64,000 bases of DNA from Stereum hirsutum FP-91666 SS1 (GCF_000264905.1 NW_006763135.1:2021428-2085427); one strand, 5' to 3'; positions 1-11,647 are shown, counted from the stretch's first letter. Numbers and translations: made by a program. The notes: a model not told the origin generated them from the sequence alone.

Positions 1-697
1 TTGCGGGGGATGGCGTAAGCCACCTTGTTTGGGCCACAGCGCCTCGAGGTCGCCACAACAAGAGACCAAGTGCGACTTCGATAAAGTACTTCGACAAGTT
101 GTGTCAAGAATACAACAACGCCTCTGCTCTATACTATTCGTGAAAGCACTCGAGGAACTCCTCCCATAAATTCGTGAATAAACAAAATGTACCGAAAGCA
201 AAGTGAGAACAGAATGCAAGCAGTACTGAGCAGTGAATGCGAATGCGGTTGCGACGATGGAGCGGGATACAACGTGAATATATCATGATACAAAACAAAG
301 TCCGTGAAGGTCAAGAAAAGTCCAGTCAGATAATGCGGTTGGCCCTCCCTCCTCTGCCCTCTTCGCCACCCTAAGCCTCGGCCTCTAAGAAAATGTCCTT
401 CAACTGTTCGGGGTCGATGCTGATGATGATGACAATGATGTACGAGGATGGTGCATAAGAATATACGAGCCGCCAGCTCGGCAAACCGATGGTCACTGCA
501 TATTATGGCCAGGACCGCATAAGGCATAGAATTGGTGGGCATAAAGTACGATCATGGTGTAAATCTCGTCGAAAGTACGGGTGGCAAAAACGATAGGCAT
601 GTGGGTTATTGACGAGCTGGAAAGACCATGAGTCTCTCGACTAGCTTCGGGGTTTCGAACGCTGGCCTCGAAGTATTGGCGGGTGGCGTATGGGGGC
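1..697. other. No supported gene (left edge)
   Basis: I see no convincing gene here. The longest open frame, on the minus strand at 129-542, is His/Leu/Ser-rich without recognisable domain character and uses AT-rich, untranslated-looking sequence. The stretch may be the 3' flank of the small minus-strand ORF that ends at 698, or of a gene beyond the window. Confidence 0.4.
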
Positions 698-940
698 CTA
701 ATCCGCGGAGCGTAACAGCTTCTTCACCCGAGCTTTAATGGAGGGACAGCTGACGACACGCTTGCGTGCAGGAGCAGCAGAGGTGCAATTGGATGTCTGG
801 CGAAGATCCTCGTACATATCGAATCTGTCGCGAGGGGATTGGCCGAAGAGGGCGAATGAGTTGGGGGTACAGGTGGCGGATGGGAAGAAGGAAACGGGCT
901 TCGAGCCTGAGCTCGAGGTGGCGATGGGGAGACCGGACAT
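698..940 (-). CDS. Small hypothetical protein (80 aa)
   Basis: An 80-codon ORF that starts at an ATG and ends at a TAG. The product is Ser/Pro-rich in its first half (motifs such as SSSGSKPVSFFPSATC) and basic at its end (KARVKKLLRSAD). It has no domain I recognise, no signal peptide and no membrane segment. A plausible 5'UTR intron lies just upstream (donor GTACGT near 1027, acceptor TTAG near 964), and a stop codon in the same frame upstream of the ATG fixes this start. Composition fits a translated basidiomycete ORF better than its neighbours do. It could still be a chance ORF or the final exon of an unrecognised gene. Confidence 0.35.
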   Translation of the reverse strand: MSGLPIATSSSGSKPVSFFPSATCTPNSFALFGQSPRDRFDMYEDLRQTSNCTSAAPARKRVVSCPSIKARVKKLLRSAD

Positions 941-1156
941 CTCGAGTCTTCAAAGCTTCACGGCTAATAATGTGGGTATGTCGGGTGGCGAGGCTCAGAA
1001 TGGCAGTATTAATAGGGTGAGTGGTACGTACGGTGGTAGGTGAGTTCTGGAGCTGCGATGGGTCTCGATAGAATCCATGAGTTCTTATATCCTAGATATT
1101 CAAGTTTCGAGTCACTAGGAAGCTCAGAGAGTGTCCTCGTAATGCGGCGCCGTTGA

Positions 1157-1187
1157 AAGATGGCGGTGTAACCGTGTGCGCCATCTT
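1157..1187. repeat. Perfect 9-bp inverted repeat, 13-nt loop
   Basis: AAGATGGCG at 1157-1165 is the exact reverse complement of CGCCATCTT at 1179-1187, with a 13-nt spacer. In RNA it would form a GC-rich hairpin. It lies outside any gene I could recognise. It could equally be a paired binding site for a dimeric factor. Confidence 0.6.
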
Positions 1188-1402
1188 ACGGATCGCCACT
1201 CATCAACCCAAGTGACCCAATTCCGGCAATGCGGAGGCGCAGACCTGAGAACCCGCCTAGTACAGTAAGCTGGCAGAACCGTTTCGAGCACTTCAGAGGT
1301 TTTTACACTCATTACTAGAGTCCTGAGACCTTCTTATTGCCTGAGTGCTCGAAAACCAGGACAGAGACAGAAACAATATTGAAAGCTAGATTTGGCACGC
1401 AG

Positions 1403-1422
1403 AACGCGTCGCGGGACGCGTT
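1403..1422. promoter_or_regulatory. Palindrome with two ACGCGT (MluI-box) motifs
   Basis: AACGCGT at 1403-1409 and ACGCGTT at 1416-1422 are exact inverted copies separated by six bases. Each contains ACGCGT, the site bound by MBF-type (Mbp1/Res) cell-cycle regulators in fungi. It lies about 460 bp upstream of the minus-strand ORF at 698-940. The palindrome is seen directly; a regulatory role is inference. Confidence 0.35.
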
Positions 1423-1979
1423 CCAAGCGGGGTTTCAACCTCGGAATCGCCCGGGTACAAAGATCCTGAGTTTTTTTCTCTCGCCTGCATCAGTCGTTCG
1501 TCTCGCACACGGAGTCGACAGGGCTCTCCAGTCAAGGTGAGCTTCGTTCTTTCTCTCTCTGCTTTCTCTTGCTCTATTCTCCTGGTGATACGGTAACGGT
1601 GATGACAGAATTATTCACACTGTAAGAAGGATGGTGTTTTGACTTACGCCATCCGGTATGATTTATTCTTCTACAACGGTAACTGAGTTACCCGTACACT
1701 TTTCTTGCTCTTGCTTTGTTTTCTCTAAGATAGAGCTGGACAGGAACTGATACCATCTTCATTCATGCAGGTCGTGCAACTGTGGTGGTGATCCGCGTTA
1801 TCAAATTGGCTGGGTTGATGTTCTGTATATCTCGCTTTTCATGTCCCTCCTATGCGGTGGTGCTTCATTATGGAATACATTGGATCGAGAATATCGTTCT
1901 ACACTGTGAGAATGACATGCCAACATATACAAACTCACGCCAGTTTTCGACACGACAAATGGACCGCATCTCTACAACC

Positions 1980-2896
1980 TCAATCTACCACCATATCCGA
2001 CTGTTGCGGGGTCTCATCTCCCTCAAAAGCGTCTGCCGGGATCTGTCCCTGCGCCTCTGTCAACGCACCCTTAAGAATGTACACAAACGGAGCATTCTTG
2101 ACGGGCGGTGGGGTCGACTGATAGCCAATGAAGAGCGTACACCGAGAGCATCGCCATCTGTACTCTTTTTCATGGCCACCTTGTCTGTATGAAACCGACC
2201 TGTGAGCGTTCGTTCCTGTAGTGAGAAACGGCTTGGAAACCCGGAAACTTACCGCTCGACGAGAACAGGGTCGCTCGGTTGGGCGTTCACTGCGAGAGTA
2301 GAGTAAGTTACGTCGGTCAATCTTGCCCGGAGGCGAACATTCAAATATGCAACGGCAACGACAACGACGGGCCCGACGGTCTGTCAACTCCTCCGAGATG
2401 GCATGGACAGAGTTTCGACAGACAAGCGAATGCGGTGCGGATGGTGTCTAGTGAGAAAGTTGAATTGAAGGTTTTGCTCACGTTTGAAAACTCGGGCGCG
2501 CTGGTCGCCCTCGTCCTTTGATCGGATGATGATAGCCCCATCAGTCTTGCGGATGGGAAGAAGTGAGAGGCTCTTGTCTATAACAAGCTAGTGGGAGGTG
2601 AGAGAGACCGAGTGGACGACTGCGAACAGAAAGAGGATGGGTTCTGACAACGAATTCGCCACAGAGACAATCTAGGGAGTGATGAGGTTCGGGCGGTGCG
2701 GTCAGAGAGGGAGTTCACGCGGAAGGATCAAGATGAGATGACGGACAATAGACCCGGAGAGCAGCGGCAGATGACGCGGTCGGTTGAGCTGCAATGGAAA
2801 GATGGAAAGTTGAGAAGGGGACCGCGATGGGCCTGAATCGCGCTGCTCACCGTCTGTTGAAGATGAGATGGCAGAGCGACTGATGACCTTGGGCAT
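1980..2896 (-). CDS. STEEP1: STEEP1 / CXorf56 (UPF0428) family protein
   Basis: A small conserved eukaryotic protein known in humans as STING ER-exit protein STEEP1 and also reported in spliceosome preparations. The start MPKVISRSAISSSTD closely matches the family N-terminus. Six exons can be joined with phase-consistent introns: the start exon; an Ala-rich linker ending RVYY; CLCGEFV; LVIDKSLSLLPIRKTDGA onwards; NAQPSDPVLVER; and a last exon with QGGHEKEYRWRCSRC followed by LFIGYQSTPPP. The conserved cysteines (CLC near the N-terminus and CSRC after the basic RW segment) look like a metal-binding pair. The C-terminal VYILKGALTEAQ also fits the family. The protein is about 160 residues, slightly shorter than the human one. 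It is divergently transcribed from the ankyrin gene at 3197. Family assignment is strong; function in a fungus is unknown. Confidence 0.85.
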
Positions 2897-3196
2897 GACA
2901 GGCAATAGTTAAAGATGAAACGCGGTGACCAGGACGTTCGACGACGGAAATCGGAGGAGGAAAGAGGCCAAGGAGCGGGAAGCGTCGAGGGAGCGAAGGG
3001 GGAGAGAGCGGGGAAGGTGGCAATCGTCGGACAATTAGAAGGTTTGGAGAGAACGCTCGGAGCGAATGGCCAAGTCCCAAAATTGGCGCCCTCGCTCGCG
3101 TGGCGGCGGAATCAATGGCATCTCCGGCCGTCACTCTCTTTATTATCCTCTCTCTCACCCAGCTCAACAAGACGCCCGTCCCCCTTCCCCCATCCC
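2897..3196. promoter_or_regulatory. Bidirectional promoter, STEEP1 / AVO2-like
   Basis: The 300 bp between two divergent start codons must serve both genes. It is purine-rich on the plus strand up to about 3060 and pyrimidine-rich after that (runs of CTCTCTC and CCCCTTCCCCC just before the ATG at 3197). No clear TATA box is visible. Confidence 0.6.
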
Positions 3197-5225
3197 ATGG
3201 CAGAGAAGGATGCAACGGCTCGCCTCAGGAGGGCCGTTCAAGGTTGGTCGATTTTTGTCTTCTCAGAGAACTCGTCAACTTACCCCTGAGCGCACAGAGA
3301 ACAACCTCTTTCTCGTAAAGAGACTCATACAACGTATAGATATGCGAAATCCTGACCCAGGCCCAAAGCGCTACACATCACTTGCTTGGGCGGCCGTTCT
3401 CGGGAATGAGGAGACGTTCGAATATTTACTCAACGCCGGACACGATGACCAGGAGCTCAGCAGAGTGTGTTATTTCCCCGCATCGACCGTTCGCAGTTTC
3501 TAACCCCCCGTCGTGTGGCACAGGATTCCGAGAATAACACTATCCTCATCATCCTCGCCGACCTCGCACCCTCCCCCACAAGCTCCTACGCAAAGACAGA
3601 CCCCGACTTCATGGATGCCACACTGAGGATGGCAAGACTGTACTATGACCGATACCCATTCATCCTCGACTGGTCTAATTCCCAAGGGAGGACAGCTTTG
3701 CACACAGCGGCCTTGAAAGGAAACGAGGAACTTGTGCGGGTGCGTATTTTGCAGAATCAATTTCCTGTCAGTTCTAATAACAGTGCATACAGATGTTATG
3801 TGATCTTGAAGCAGATGTTGACCTGTCAGACAACCAGGGCAATACCCCTTTACATTAGTACGTTCGGCTTATGCCTTGACTTCTTCTTGCGTAATTAACA
3901 AAGTGATCTTCTGCAGTGCGAGTTCATGGGGCCATAGTCTTGTGCGCCTAGATCTTATTCGTCTGCTTCATGTTACTCACCAATTTGTAGATCGTCCAAC
4001 TCCTCATTGAGCGTGGATGCCAGTACGCGGCTCGGAATAACGAAGGCTGCACTCCATCCGATTATGCTTATTCGTGCGTCCCTTTTCTCACGCATGATGG
4101 GGTCGAGATCTCACAGTTTGCACCAGATTCTACATCCGCGAAACCTTGCAAGAGACTGCACGGGCACAATACGAGCTCAACAAGAAGGCACGCCGAGTAT
4201 TTGCGCAGGCGGCTGCCAGAGGAACGGAATGGAGTGGATTCGATACCCTCCCTCCTGCCAAGGCTGTCGACATCAGAGGAGGTAGCGTCGCACGTATGCG
4301 CAGCGGCTCGGGAGGCAGTCGAACGACATCGACTGACGACAGTGGAGATTTGGACAGCCTTCCGTCCGGGAAATCCTATAATGGACAGAACTCAGGTTCC
4401 TTACAATCACAGGCCTCTCAACCACTGTCGTCATCCTCGTACCTAATGCCTGCGTCAAATCAGCCGAGTTCTTCCAGTGCCTTCTCGCTCGTCGGACTTC
4501 CTTCACATTCGGCATCGTCTCTCGGCATTCCAACGAGTGCGGCATCTGCACTCTCCCCCATAGCGAACCGTATGCGCGAGCAGGACGCCAGCGCGATGGA
4601 GAAATATATGAGACGAAATCGGAGCGGGAGCGCGTCCACGGAGGTTAAGTCTCAGGGGTCGGGGTCTGGCTCTGCCGATCCGTCATCTGCAGGTCCGTCA
4701 GCCAACGGGGACGATATCTCATCGCTACCACTCCCCGGTACCGTCACCCCACGACGTCGTTTACGACCTTCCATGTCTGCATCACAGCTCCGAAGTAGTC
4801 CTAAACCACCATTCGCCGTGAACGGCTCGCAGGAGTCGCGAAATCGGTCTGGGACGAACCCTCCGCTTCGCTCGAAACCGTCATTTTCACCTCCTACCGA
4901 ACGCACCCCTCTTCCTGCTTCACCATCTCGTTCGACGACGCAGCCCCGTCCTTCTCTATCGAATTCAAGCAGACCTCAGGATTTCACAGGTCCTCCATCC
5001 GCCTACGCCCAATTCCCTTTCCCAGAGGCTCGTCCCGAGTCGGACACGGCATCGACCCCAAGCACAAGTAGCACGACGACTACACGTCGATTACCCTTCA
5101 ACCTCCTCTCCTCCAAGCAATCCTCGCAGCAGTCGTCACCATCTCAGGGCCAATCGTCGTCGAGTGGAGATTTGCCAAGTCCCGGTATACATCGTCGGGG
5201 AGGTTCGCTGCAGTCATTGCGTTAA
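3197..5225 (+). CDS. AVO2: Ankyrin-repeat protein, Avo2-like (TORC2 subunit)
   Basis: A multi-exon gene whose N-terminal half is ankyrin repeats and whose C-terminal half (from about 4270) is a long Ser/Pro-rich disordered tail. Joined exons read ENNLFLVKRLIQRIDMRN, TSLAWAAVLGNEETFEYLL, GRTALHTAALKGNEELVR, GNTPLHYASSWGHSL and IVQLLIERGCQYAARNNEG, typical ankyrin helices in register. The order R-L-R-x-A-V at the start, VKRLIQR, then NAGHDDQELS resembles yeast Avo2, which has the same layout (N-terminal ankyrins, Ser-rich tail) and is a non-essential TORC2 subunit at the plasma membrane. Start at 3197 is the first ATG in frame; intron 1 lies at 3243-3297. The tail has many SP/TP sites, so phosphorylation is likely. 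Alternative: an unrelated ankyrin protein with a low-complexity tail. Confidence 0.75.
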
Positions 5226-5758
5226 GAGTCATATCTTGGACTGTCGTCGTCGGCACATAATATCGATAGCATGCATGTATACCGCTCTGTATCAGTTTAG
5301 TCACAGTCGTCAGTCGTCGTACTCGGACTTGTTTGTGCTTCTTCGTCTTGTTGTTTGTCATTGCACGTCGTTTATTGTGTTCAGCACGTATTTATTCCCC
5401 ATCACCTGTCTCATTCATGGACGTAAGCCAGGCGATGCATATATATATGTACCATCCCATGGTCCTCACTCTTGTGCCCATTGCGGTCGTCCCTGCAGAC
5501 TTTCTGGATGAAGAGATGAGCTAAGATTGGCGGATAAGGCGAGCGTGGCGGCGGCTCGGGAGGCTCGAAGGCTCGAAAGCCCTTGGTGAAAGGAAAGAGC
5601 CGAATGCCGATCATCCGTTGAGTGTAATAGTGAGTGCCACCCACGAACCCGTGGCCGCAACTCGCTCTGTCCTCGTTTACTCTCCTGCGTCTTCCCGCCT
5701 GCCCTCGGCCTACATATAACCAACCTCAGGCGCTACCAGCTGGCAGTCGTCGTCCACC
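5226..5758. other. Spacer: 3'UTR of AVO2-like gene and promoter of symporter
   Basis: No coding exon seen. The left part is AT-richer with TGTAT-type motifs as in fungal 3'UTRs. The right part, ending in TCGTCCACC before the ATG at 5759, is the likely promoter and leader of the transporter gene. Confidence 0.5.
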
Positions 5759-8446
5759 ATGTCTTTCCCCACCAACGAGGACGCTGACCCCGACCCCACC
5801 ACTCAGATGGCCTGGCCAGGTGCTCGCAGTAAACGGAATGAGTCGAAACAGCGCGATCGGTCTGCGTCGGTACACAATAGCAGGGAGCGCGCACAACGGA
5901 CACCAGCTGCTACTGCCAATCTTCCCCCTGCGGACGATGCTACCAAGCGTCGCCTATCGACGATGGGGCTGTTTAATCTCAGTATCTCTATGGCTGGAGC
6001 TCAGATTGCTTGGTCTGTGGAACTTGGGTGAGTGGCCTCCTCGGATTCTGTAGCTATACTGGTGCTAAGAGGACATCGGAAGTTATGGGACACCATTTCT
6101 ATTGTCGCTTGGGTTGTCCGAACAGATTACCAGTTTGGTGTGGTTGGCTGGTCCAATCTCTGGCTTGGTTGCACAACCCGTCATAGGTATGCAGAATCGA
6201 GTCTTGACGGATGTCCGACGCTACTGAACTACGTTCATAGGTGCTATCTCCGATTCCTCTACGTCCAAATATCGTCGGAGATACTGGGTCGTCCTCTCCA
6301 CAGTTGTACTCGTCGTATCCATGCTCTCCCTCGCGTTCTGTCAAGCCATTGCAGCATTCTTCGTGGACATCTTCCATGGTGGCGCTGGAGACTGGGACCC
6401 TCAACGGAACAAGGCAGTGGGTATACTCCTATCTTTTGCCTCTCACCATCACGATGATGACGGCAATTATTCAACGGGACACTTTCTAGGTATCCGACTC
6501 CGCAATCTGGCTCGCCATCGTCGCTTTCTACCTGCTCGACTTTGCCCTCAACGCCCTGCAAGCTTCCCTTCGCAACCTCTTATTGGACGTAACACCTTCA
6601 GATCAACTCAGTGCCGGTAATGCATGGCACGGCCGGATGACCCACGCAGGAAATATCGTCGGTTTCGGTTTCGGTACGTTCCCAATCTCAGACATGGCGA
6701 ATATTCGAACGAATTTTAATCTCGCTCTCTACATGTAGGTTTCCTGCCACTTGCCCAGATGCCACTACTTCGGCTTCTGGGTGGAGACCAGTTCCGCAAG
6801 TTCTGCGTTGTTGCGATTGTCATCTTAGTGGCCACCGTGTGGATAACGTGTTTCACGCAGACGGAGAAGGAACGTCCGGCGACCAACAAATCACAGGGGT
6901 ATATATCTCTTCATTCGGGTCCATCTTCGGTATGATGGTCGGGGCTGATGTGAATTATCCAGGAAAATGACAGACGTGTTAAACAACATCTATGTTGCGA
7001 TTGTGAAGCTGCCGAAGCCTATTCGAAGGGTGTGTTACGTGCAGGTGTTCGCGTTTATGGGATGGTGAGTCGTCGTGCCATAGTCCGCTACTAGTCGGAT
7101 GCTAATAATGATCACATACAGGTTCCCATTCTTGTTCTATTCGTAAGTAGCGATGAGTTGTACATACCCACATATTGTTTCTGAGACGGATCTGTACAGG
7201 ACCACCTACGTCGGTCAAGTCATGGCGTACGAACAGGGGGTTGACCCAGACAAGGATCTAGCTACGCGAACCGGAGAGTTCGCCATGCTCATATACAGCC
7301 TTGGTGCGATCTGGTCCATGCTCTCTTCCATATCCCTCCATGCTTACCATCTCTTTCAACAGTCGCCGTCGCTGCTGGTACCCTTCTTCCGCATCTTGCA
7401 AGACGCGATCACCGTATTCTCGAGCACGCCGTAGGAGAAGACGAAGACGAAGAGATGAACGCACTGAGGCGGACAGTTCGTCAATGGCAAGCAGAGGCCG
7501 CACGCCAGGGGAAGCCTTTGCGGCTACCGTACATGCCTTTCTTGTTGCGCAATATCTGGACTGGAGCACTGCTGTTGTTCACGCTCATCACGTTCTCTAC
7601 GTTCTTCATCACGAAGGTTTGGCAGGTGAGTAAAGGATCTTGCCCCGTTGCGATTATGGCTGTCTAATGAGGTGTCTCTCTTGTAGGCTATCGTGGCAAT
7701 CAGTCTTGTTGGAATCTGCTGGGCCGTCGCTTGCTGGGTTCCATTCGCTATCATCATGGAGGTATAACATCTCGCTTCTTTCGGTGTTCGTTGACATACT
7801 CATTCGTGACTTGTGTCTAGTTCCTCAAGGAGCTCGATGAGGCTGCTGTTCTACCTTCCGAGAGGGCTGTATCTCCATCACGGCCTCTGCACACCCGTGT
7901 TTCTTCGACACCGGACCTGTTGAGCCGCACGGCCGCTACAGAGCGTCAACCATTACTTCGCAGCCAGACAGTCGTCAACCAACCCACCGAAGCAAGTGAA
8001 CCAGTCGCCGGTGGCACTATCCTCGGCATCCACAACCTTGCCATCGTCTTCCCACAATTCATCGTACGTACTCCTTCGCGCAACTTTGCTTATCGTATCT
8101 CGTGCTCAAGCTGATATGCACCCGTTATAATTAGGTGGCCCTTGTCGCAAGTGCGATCTTCCGAGCAGTCGACGCGGACGTTGACAACGATCCAGCAAAC
8201 CATCATACGTACCTGGGCAAGAACGGAGTGGCCTGGGTACTTCGGTTTGGCGGCCTGTGTACTCTAGTATGTCTCCTTACGTCTCATCTATCTCACCTCG
8301 CGCCGAACTTGACTTTTTCTTTTTTTCCATTCATCGTAAAGTTCGGAGCTGCTATCTGTCGCATGGTGCCTCCGACGCGCACGGAGAAGGAGATGCGACG
8401 CTTAATCGGCGAGATGAATGCGTTGAAGAAGGAGCCGAATCCTTAA
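5759..8446 (+). CDS. Sucrose/alpha-glucoside:H+ symporter (GPH/SUT type, MFS)
   Basis: A twelve-helix major facilitator protein of the glycoside-pentoside-hexuronide/SUT branch (fission yeast Sut1 relatives), expected to import sucrose, maltose or related glucosides with protons at the plasma membrane. After a polar N-terminus of about 65 residues the first helix reads GLFNLSISMAGAQIAWSVEL, the hallmark of this family. Later exons give LVWLAGPISGLVAQPVIG, then SDSSTSKYRRRYW (the charged loop 2-3 signature), a second half beginning YVQVFAFMGWFPFLFYSTTYVG, and a final helix near FGAAICRMVPPTR. A long cytosolic loop (about 7430-7550) separates the halves; a second charged loop with ERQPLLR follows helix 10. 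At least ten short introns. All helices appear intact. Substrate choice cannot be read from sequence. Confidence 0.87.
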
Positions 8447-9140
8447 ACCAGGACCTCCAGGACCCGCTTCGCTGCCGCACGGTTGCACGGACACTGTTCT
8501 ACGTCTATTTTGTCTTCCTCGTTTTCCATTGGGCAACAGCTGCTACAGACTGGTGGATGCGCACGAATGATATATCTGTACCATGAAATTTGCTCGGTTC
8601 CGTTCATTGTTTGTACTGTACTATATTAATTTGCACATGACTATCCTTCTCCTGCTATTCGAGCCGCTGCTACGTTTATATATACCACATGGTACGGTAC
8701 AAGTCTGTGCCCCTCTGATCGTTTTTGGGAGTTCAGGTTGTTGTTTTCTGTGGTGCCTAGAACTAGCTGACCATGATACACATTGCGTAATCCCAGTCTT
8801 CGGTCTGTTGAGTGGCGATAAGGCGACACGGAATGGGTGTAACTGCCGGTTCTTTGCCCTTCGTGAAGAACCTTTCGAAGAGTGTGGTATCTGGGCACAA
8901 GTTTGAGTATCGAACGTCCGATCGAGGAGAGAAATGAAACGCTTCTTACACGAAGTTATACCGTTTTTGTGGAAAAGGCGGACTGAGAGGGCGTTGTCCG
9001 CGAAAGAAAGGAGAGCGTCGACGGTCCTGAGTCGGTTTCCTAGAGCTTCCCATTCGGAGCGGTCGTCGCCTTTGCCACAGATGATAGCACAGGCGGCGCT
9101 ACCTGAACTCAGCCTGGATGTTTCCCAGTGGACCATCCCG
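8447..9140. other. Convergent spacer, symporter / DPH6
   Basis: The two flanking genes end toward each other here, so this is mainly 3'UTR. A minus-strand open frame of about 170 codons (8621-9136) lies immediately after the DPH6 stop codon, but its translation shows no family resemblance or composition bias that supports coding. I see nothing else. Confidence 0.5.
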
Positions 9141-11410
9141 TTAGCTTGGACGATATCGCCTACGGATCTCCTTGATCAGTTTTGGGCGAGACACCAGAAA
9201 GGAAAGGAAATTCGTCGGACCTTGCTGGAAGGAGGGCTTCAGTGTGATCGAGACCTGCTCCCCATCCTCGTCAACGGTACTCCCACGACCTGTGTGGTAA
9301 AGAACTTGTTTCTCCACCAGAGCACCTTTGGGAATTTCTTTTACGACGAGGAACAGAGCTGGTACGGAGACGTCCGAATGCTAACGATCGTCCGCGATAG
9401 GATGAGTCTGAGGATATCTATACATAGGAGATATGAATGGGCAGGATGCTCACGATCATCTGGTGCGCCATGACCACCGGCGCAATGTCGCACTTTTCTA
9501 CCAGCCAGTAGATTGCAGACTGACCGTGTCCTTCCCATCCGGCGCCTGAGCTGTTTTTCAGAGCTGTAACGATCCTGTTGACGTGCTGCGAACAGAGGGC
9601 AGTCTCGAGCGGGAGGGACGGAGGCGAGGGCAGGGAGAGAGAACTTGGAATAAGACCAATCTGGCCCGATATGAAGATTCGTTCATCAACCTACAATGTG
9701 TTTATGATGAGGTATTATTCGGGATGAGAGATGATGCTCCTTACAGTGATGGATTGGGAGTATGGTCCAATATTCGCTGGTGCCCAGTAGCTGAGACCTT
9801 GTACGTGGAGGGACTGTCTGTCTGCTGGACTGCTCTCGATATACGCTAAACAGTCGAGTCTGAGGCGTGTACCAGGAGGGAGATCGACAGCTACGCAAGC
9901 TCGCGCAGGGGGGCTGACTCCAAAGAAGGTCGAGTAGACCGCGTTGATGGGCGCGAACAAGTCCATTGAAGAGATGAAGATGTTGATGATGGCGAGGTTG
10001 GAGAGTAATAGGGTATGTTCCTCCAATCGTCCTGAGATCTGTTAGTACGACATTCTCAGGAGATGATTATGGATGGAAATTACTGTGGAGCATCTGAAAA
10101 CATTCTCGAACTTCGTCCTCCACAGAGGGGCCCTGTTCTGGAGTAGTGTTCTCCCGTTGAATATCGGCCAAGGCCAACCAGTTTCCGTCCCGCCTGACGC
10201 TGGGACCAAGTGGTACTGTTCTTGCCTCAGTTTTCAAATCGGGTAGCCGTTCTTGTTCCTCTGAATGTCTTGAAGAAGAGATGAGGGCCTTTTCGACATC
10301 AGAAAATTCGGCATCCAGCAAGTCTGGGACTGCAGCGCTAACGGTAGCAATGTCTTTGCGGTCTAAACGTGCGCTTTTGATTCGAAGGAAAGCGACTGTG
10401 GCAAAGTCACTGTCGGAATGGATGACTGTTTCCGTCTCCAGTCTGTATTGCGCGAGTTGTCAGGCTTGTTGGTCTTTCGTCATAAATTAGACGGTGCTTA
10501 CAAGGTTATTCGGTACTTGAATAGAGGACAATCTAACGTCAGTGTTTCGTATTCTCCGCCTTCCCCGCAGACGTGGGAGCCATAGAGGGTGTTCTGGGTA
10601 AAAATAGTTAGGTGAGGTAGGGATGAAGGAAATATGGTGTGTGGCGTGTCGTACAAGCTTTGTGAGCGTTGGCTGCATTTGAGCTAGGGTTTTTCCTAGA
10701 TGCTTGGTAGTGAGACCAATGCCTGCGACCTTGATGATGATGGCCTCCATCCCAGCTTCTACCATCTCGGAGAGTAGTTCAGACTGATCCCTCTGCCAGA
10801 GGTAACACAAGGGGGTGAGACCGAGTCGTCGGCATCTAGAGCAAAAGTCAAAATAATATAACTAGAAGAAAGGCTATCAAGAGACCTACACATGTTCTAC
10901 TCGAACTCGTTGGTAGCTAGAAAGGATCGCACCTACGGATACACCTTGGACGTCTGGATGTTCTGACTACAGGACACCACACGGTCAATCGTCCGATTGT
11001 AAGTATTGATGATCGGGCAAGCTGACTTTACTTTGACTTGAGCCAGAAGGGCATATAGGTCCTCTGTCTCGTCATCCTTATTCACCGGAGGGTCAGACGC
11101 ATTTCGGCCACCATATTCTGCTCCTTGCTCGACAGCCGTGCCTACGATGACTCTGCGGAAGAGAGGAACGTCCAAGGCTTGAGCCACGAATTTGATCGCA
11201 TCTTGACCGACAGTCTGATAGAGATACGAGTCCAGTTCCTCTAGAGAGCATTTACTGAGAGACATATCAGAGCTACCAGGTAAAAACAATACCTTTGCCT
11301 TGCTCTGGGCCAAGCGTTGCAGCCGCCACAAGCTCATGTCCGTGACGAGCACAATGAACAAGATTGTAGCAGCTATCTTTTCCACCACTGAGTAACGCAA
11401 CGTACTTCAT
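9141..11410 (-). CDS. DPH6: Diphthine-ammonia ligase with C-terminal RID/L-PSP domains
   Basis: ATP-dependent amidation of diphthine on eEF2, the last step of diphthamide synthesis, in the cytosol. The start MKYVALLSGGKDSCYNL carries the SGGKDS pyrophosphatase loop of the N-type ATP PPase (adenine nucleotide alpha hydrolase) fold. Further exons read EELDSYLYQTVGQDAI, VEQGAEYGGRNAS, VGAILSSYQRVRVEHV, CYLWQRDQSELL, and GSHVCGEGGEYETLTLDCP, all family signatures. The C-terminal half holds two RidA/L-PSP-type domains, the first around FISSMDLFAPINAVYSTFF and the second from NIGPYSQSI through SGQIGLIPSS to FLVVKEIPKGALVEKQV, as in other fungal Dph6 proteins. The gene has several short introns. It is head-to-head with FRS1, with 237 bp between start codons. 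The stop at 9141 follows KEIRRRYRPS; the exact junction near 9390-9400 is less certain than the rest. Confidence 0.93.
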
Positions 11411-11647
11411 CAGAGCCGAAAAGAGTAGGAACAAGCAGAGGATTGAGCTAGAAAAGGGGTAGTTTGATGATTGTGGCCCAGGTTTTCACGCAAGTCCAAG
11501 TTCTGTTGTGTTCGGCGTCTTCCGAGCCTCCTCTTCCCCAAATTCCCATATATTCCCCTCCGAGTCAAAGTTCGGACGCCTTCATACCCTCTGAGTCCTC
11601 ACGATCATAGTATTCTTCCCCCGATACAGACGTTATAATCTCTATAA
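11411..11647. promoter_or_regulatory. Bidirectional promoter DPH6 / FRS1 with Gcn4-like motifs
   Basis: Only 237 bp separate the start codons of two translation genes. CGAGTCA at 11561-11567 (TGACTCG on the minus strand) and TGAGTCC at 11592-11598 each match the Gcn4/Cpc1 consensus TGASTCA at six of seven positions. TATAAT-like sequence lies at 11630-11646 just before the FRS1 start. Use of these motifs is inference. Confidence 0.45.

Larger units (their letters stand above)
941..1979. other. Gene-free spacer with inverted repeats
   Basis: A spacer of about 1 kb between the 3' end of the STEEP1 homologue and the 5' side of the small ORF at 698-940. I see no coding exon. It contains a hairpin at 1157-1187, a palindrome with two MluI-box motifs at 1403-1422, and a pyrimidine-rich stretch near 1540-1580. 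A donor-like GTGAGC follows at about 1537, so an untranslated or non-coding transcript on the plus strand is possible but unproven. Confidence 0.4.

Noticed and set aside
129..542. Minus-strand frame with Leu/His-rich sequence
   Set aside because: Low-complexity composition without supporting exons, domains or a credible start context.
8621..9136. Minus-strand open frame of 171 codons directly after the DPH6 stop
   Set aside because: It starts at a non-ATG or weak start just after a stop codon, and its translation has no domain or coding-like bias; probably 3'UTR.
8934..9473. Plus-strand open frame of 179 codons
   Set aside because: It is antisense to the last DPH6 exons, which encode the conserved RID-domain segment FLVVKEIPKGALVEK. 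The plus frame has no family resemblance.
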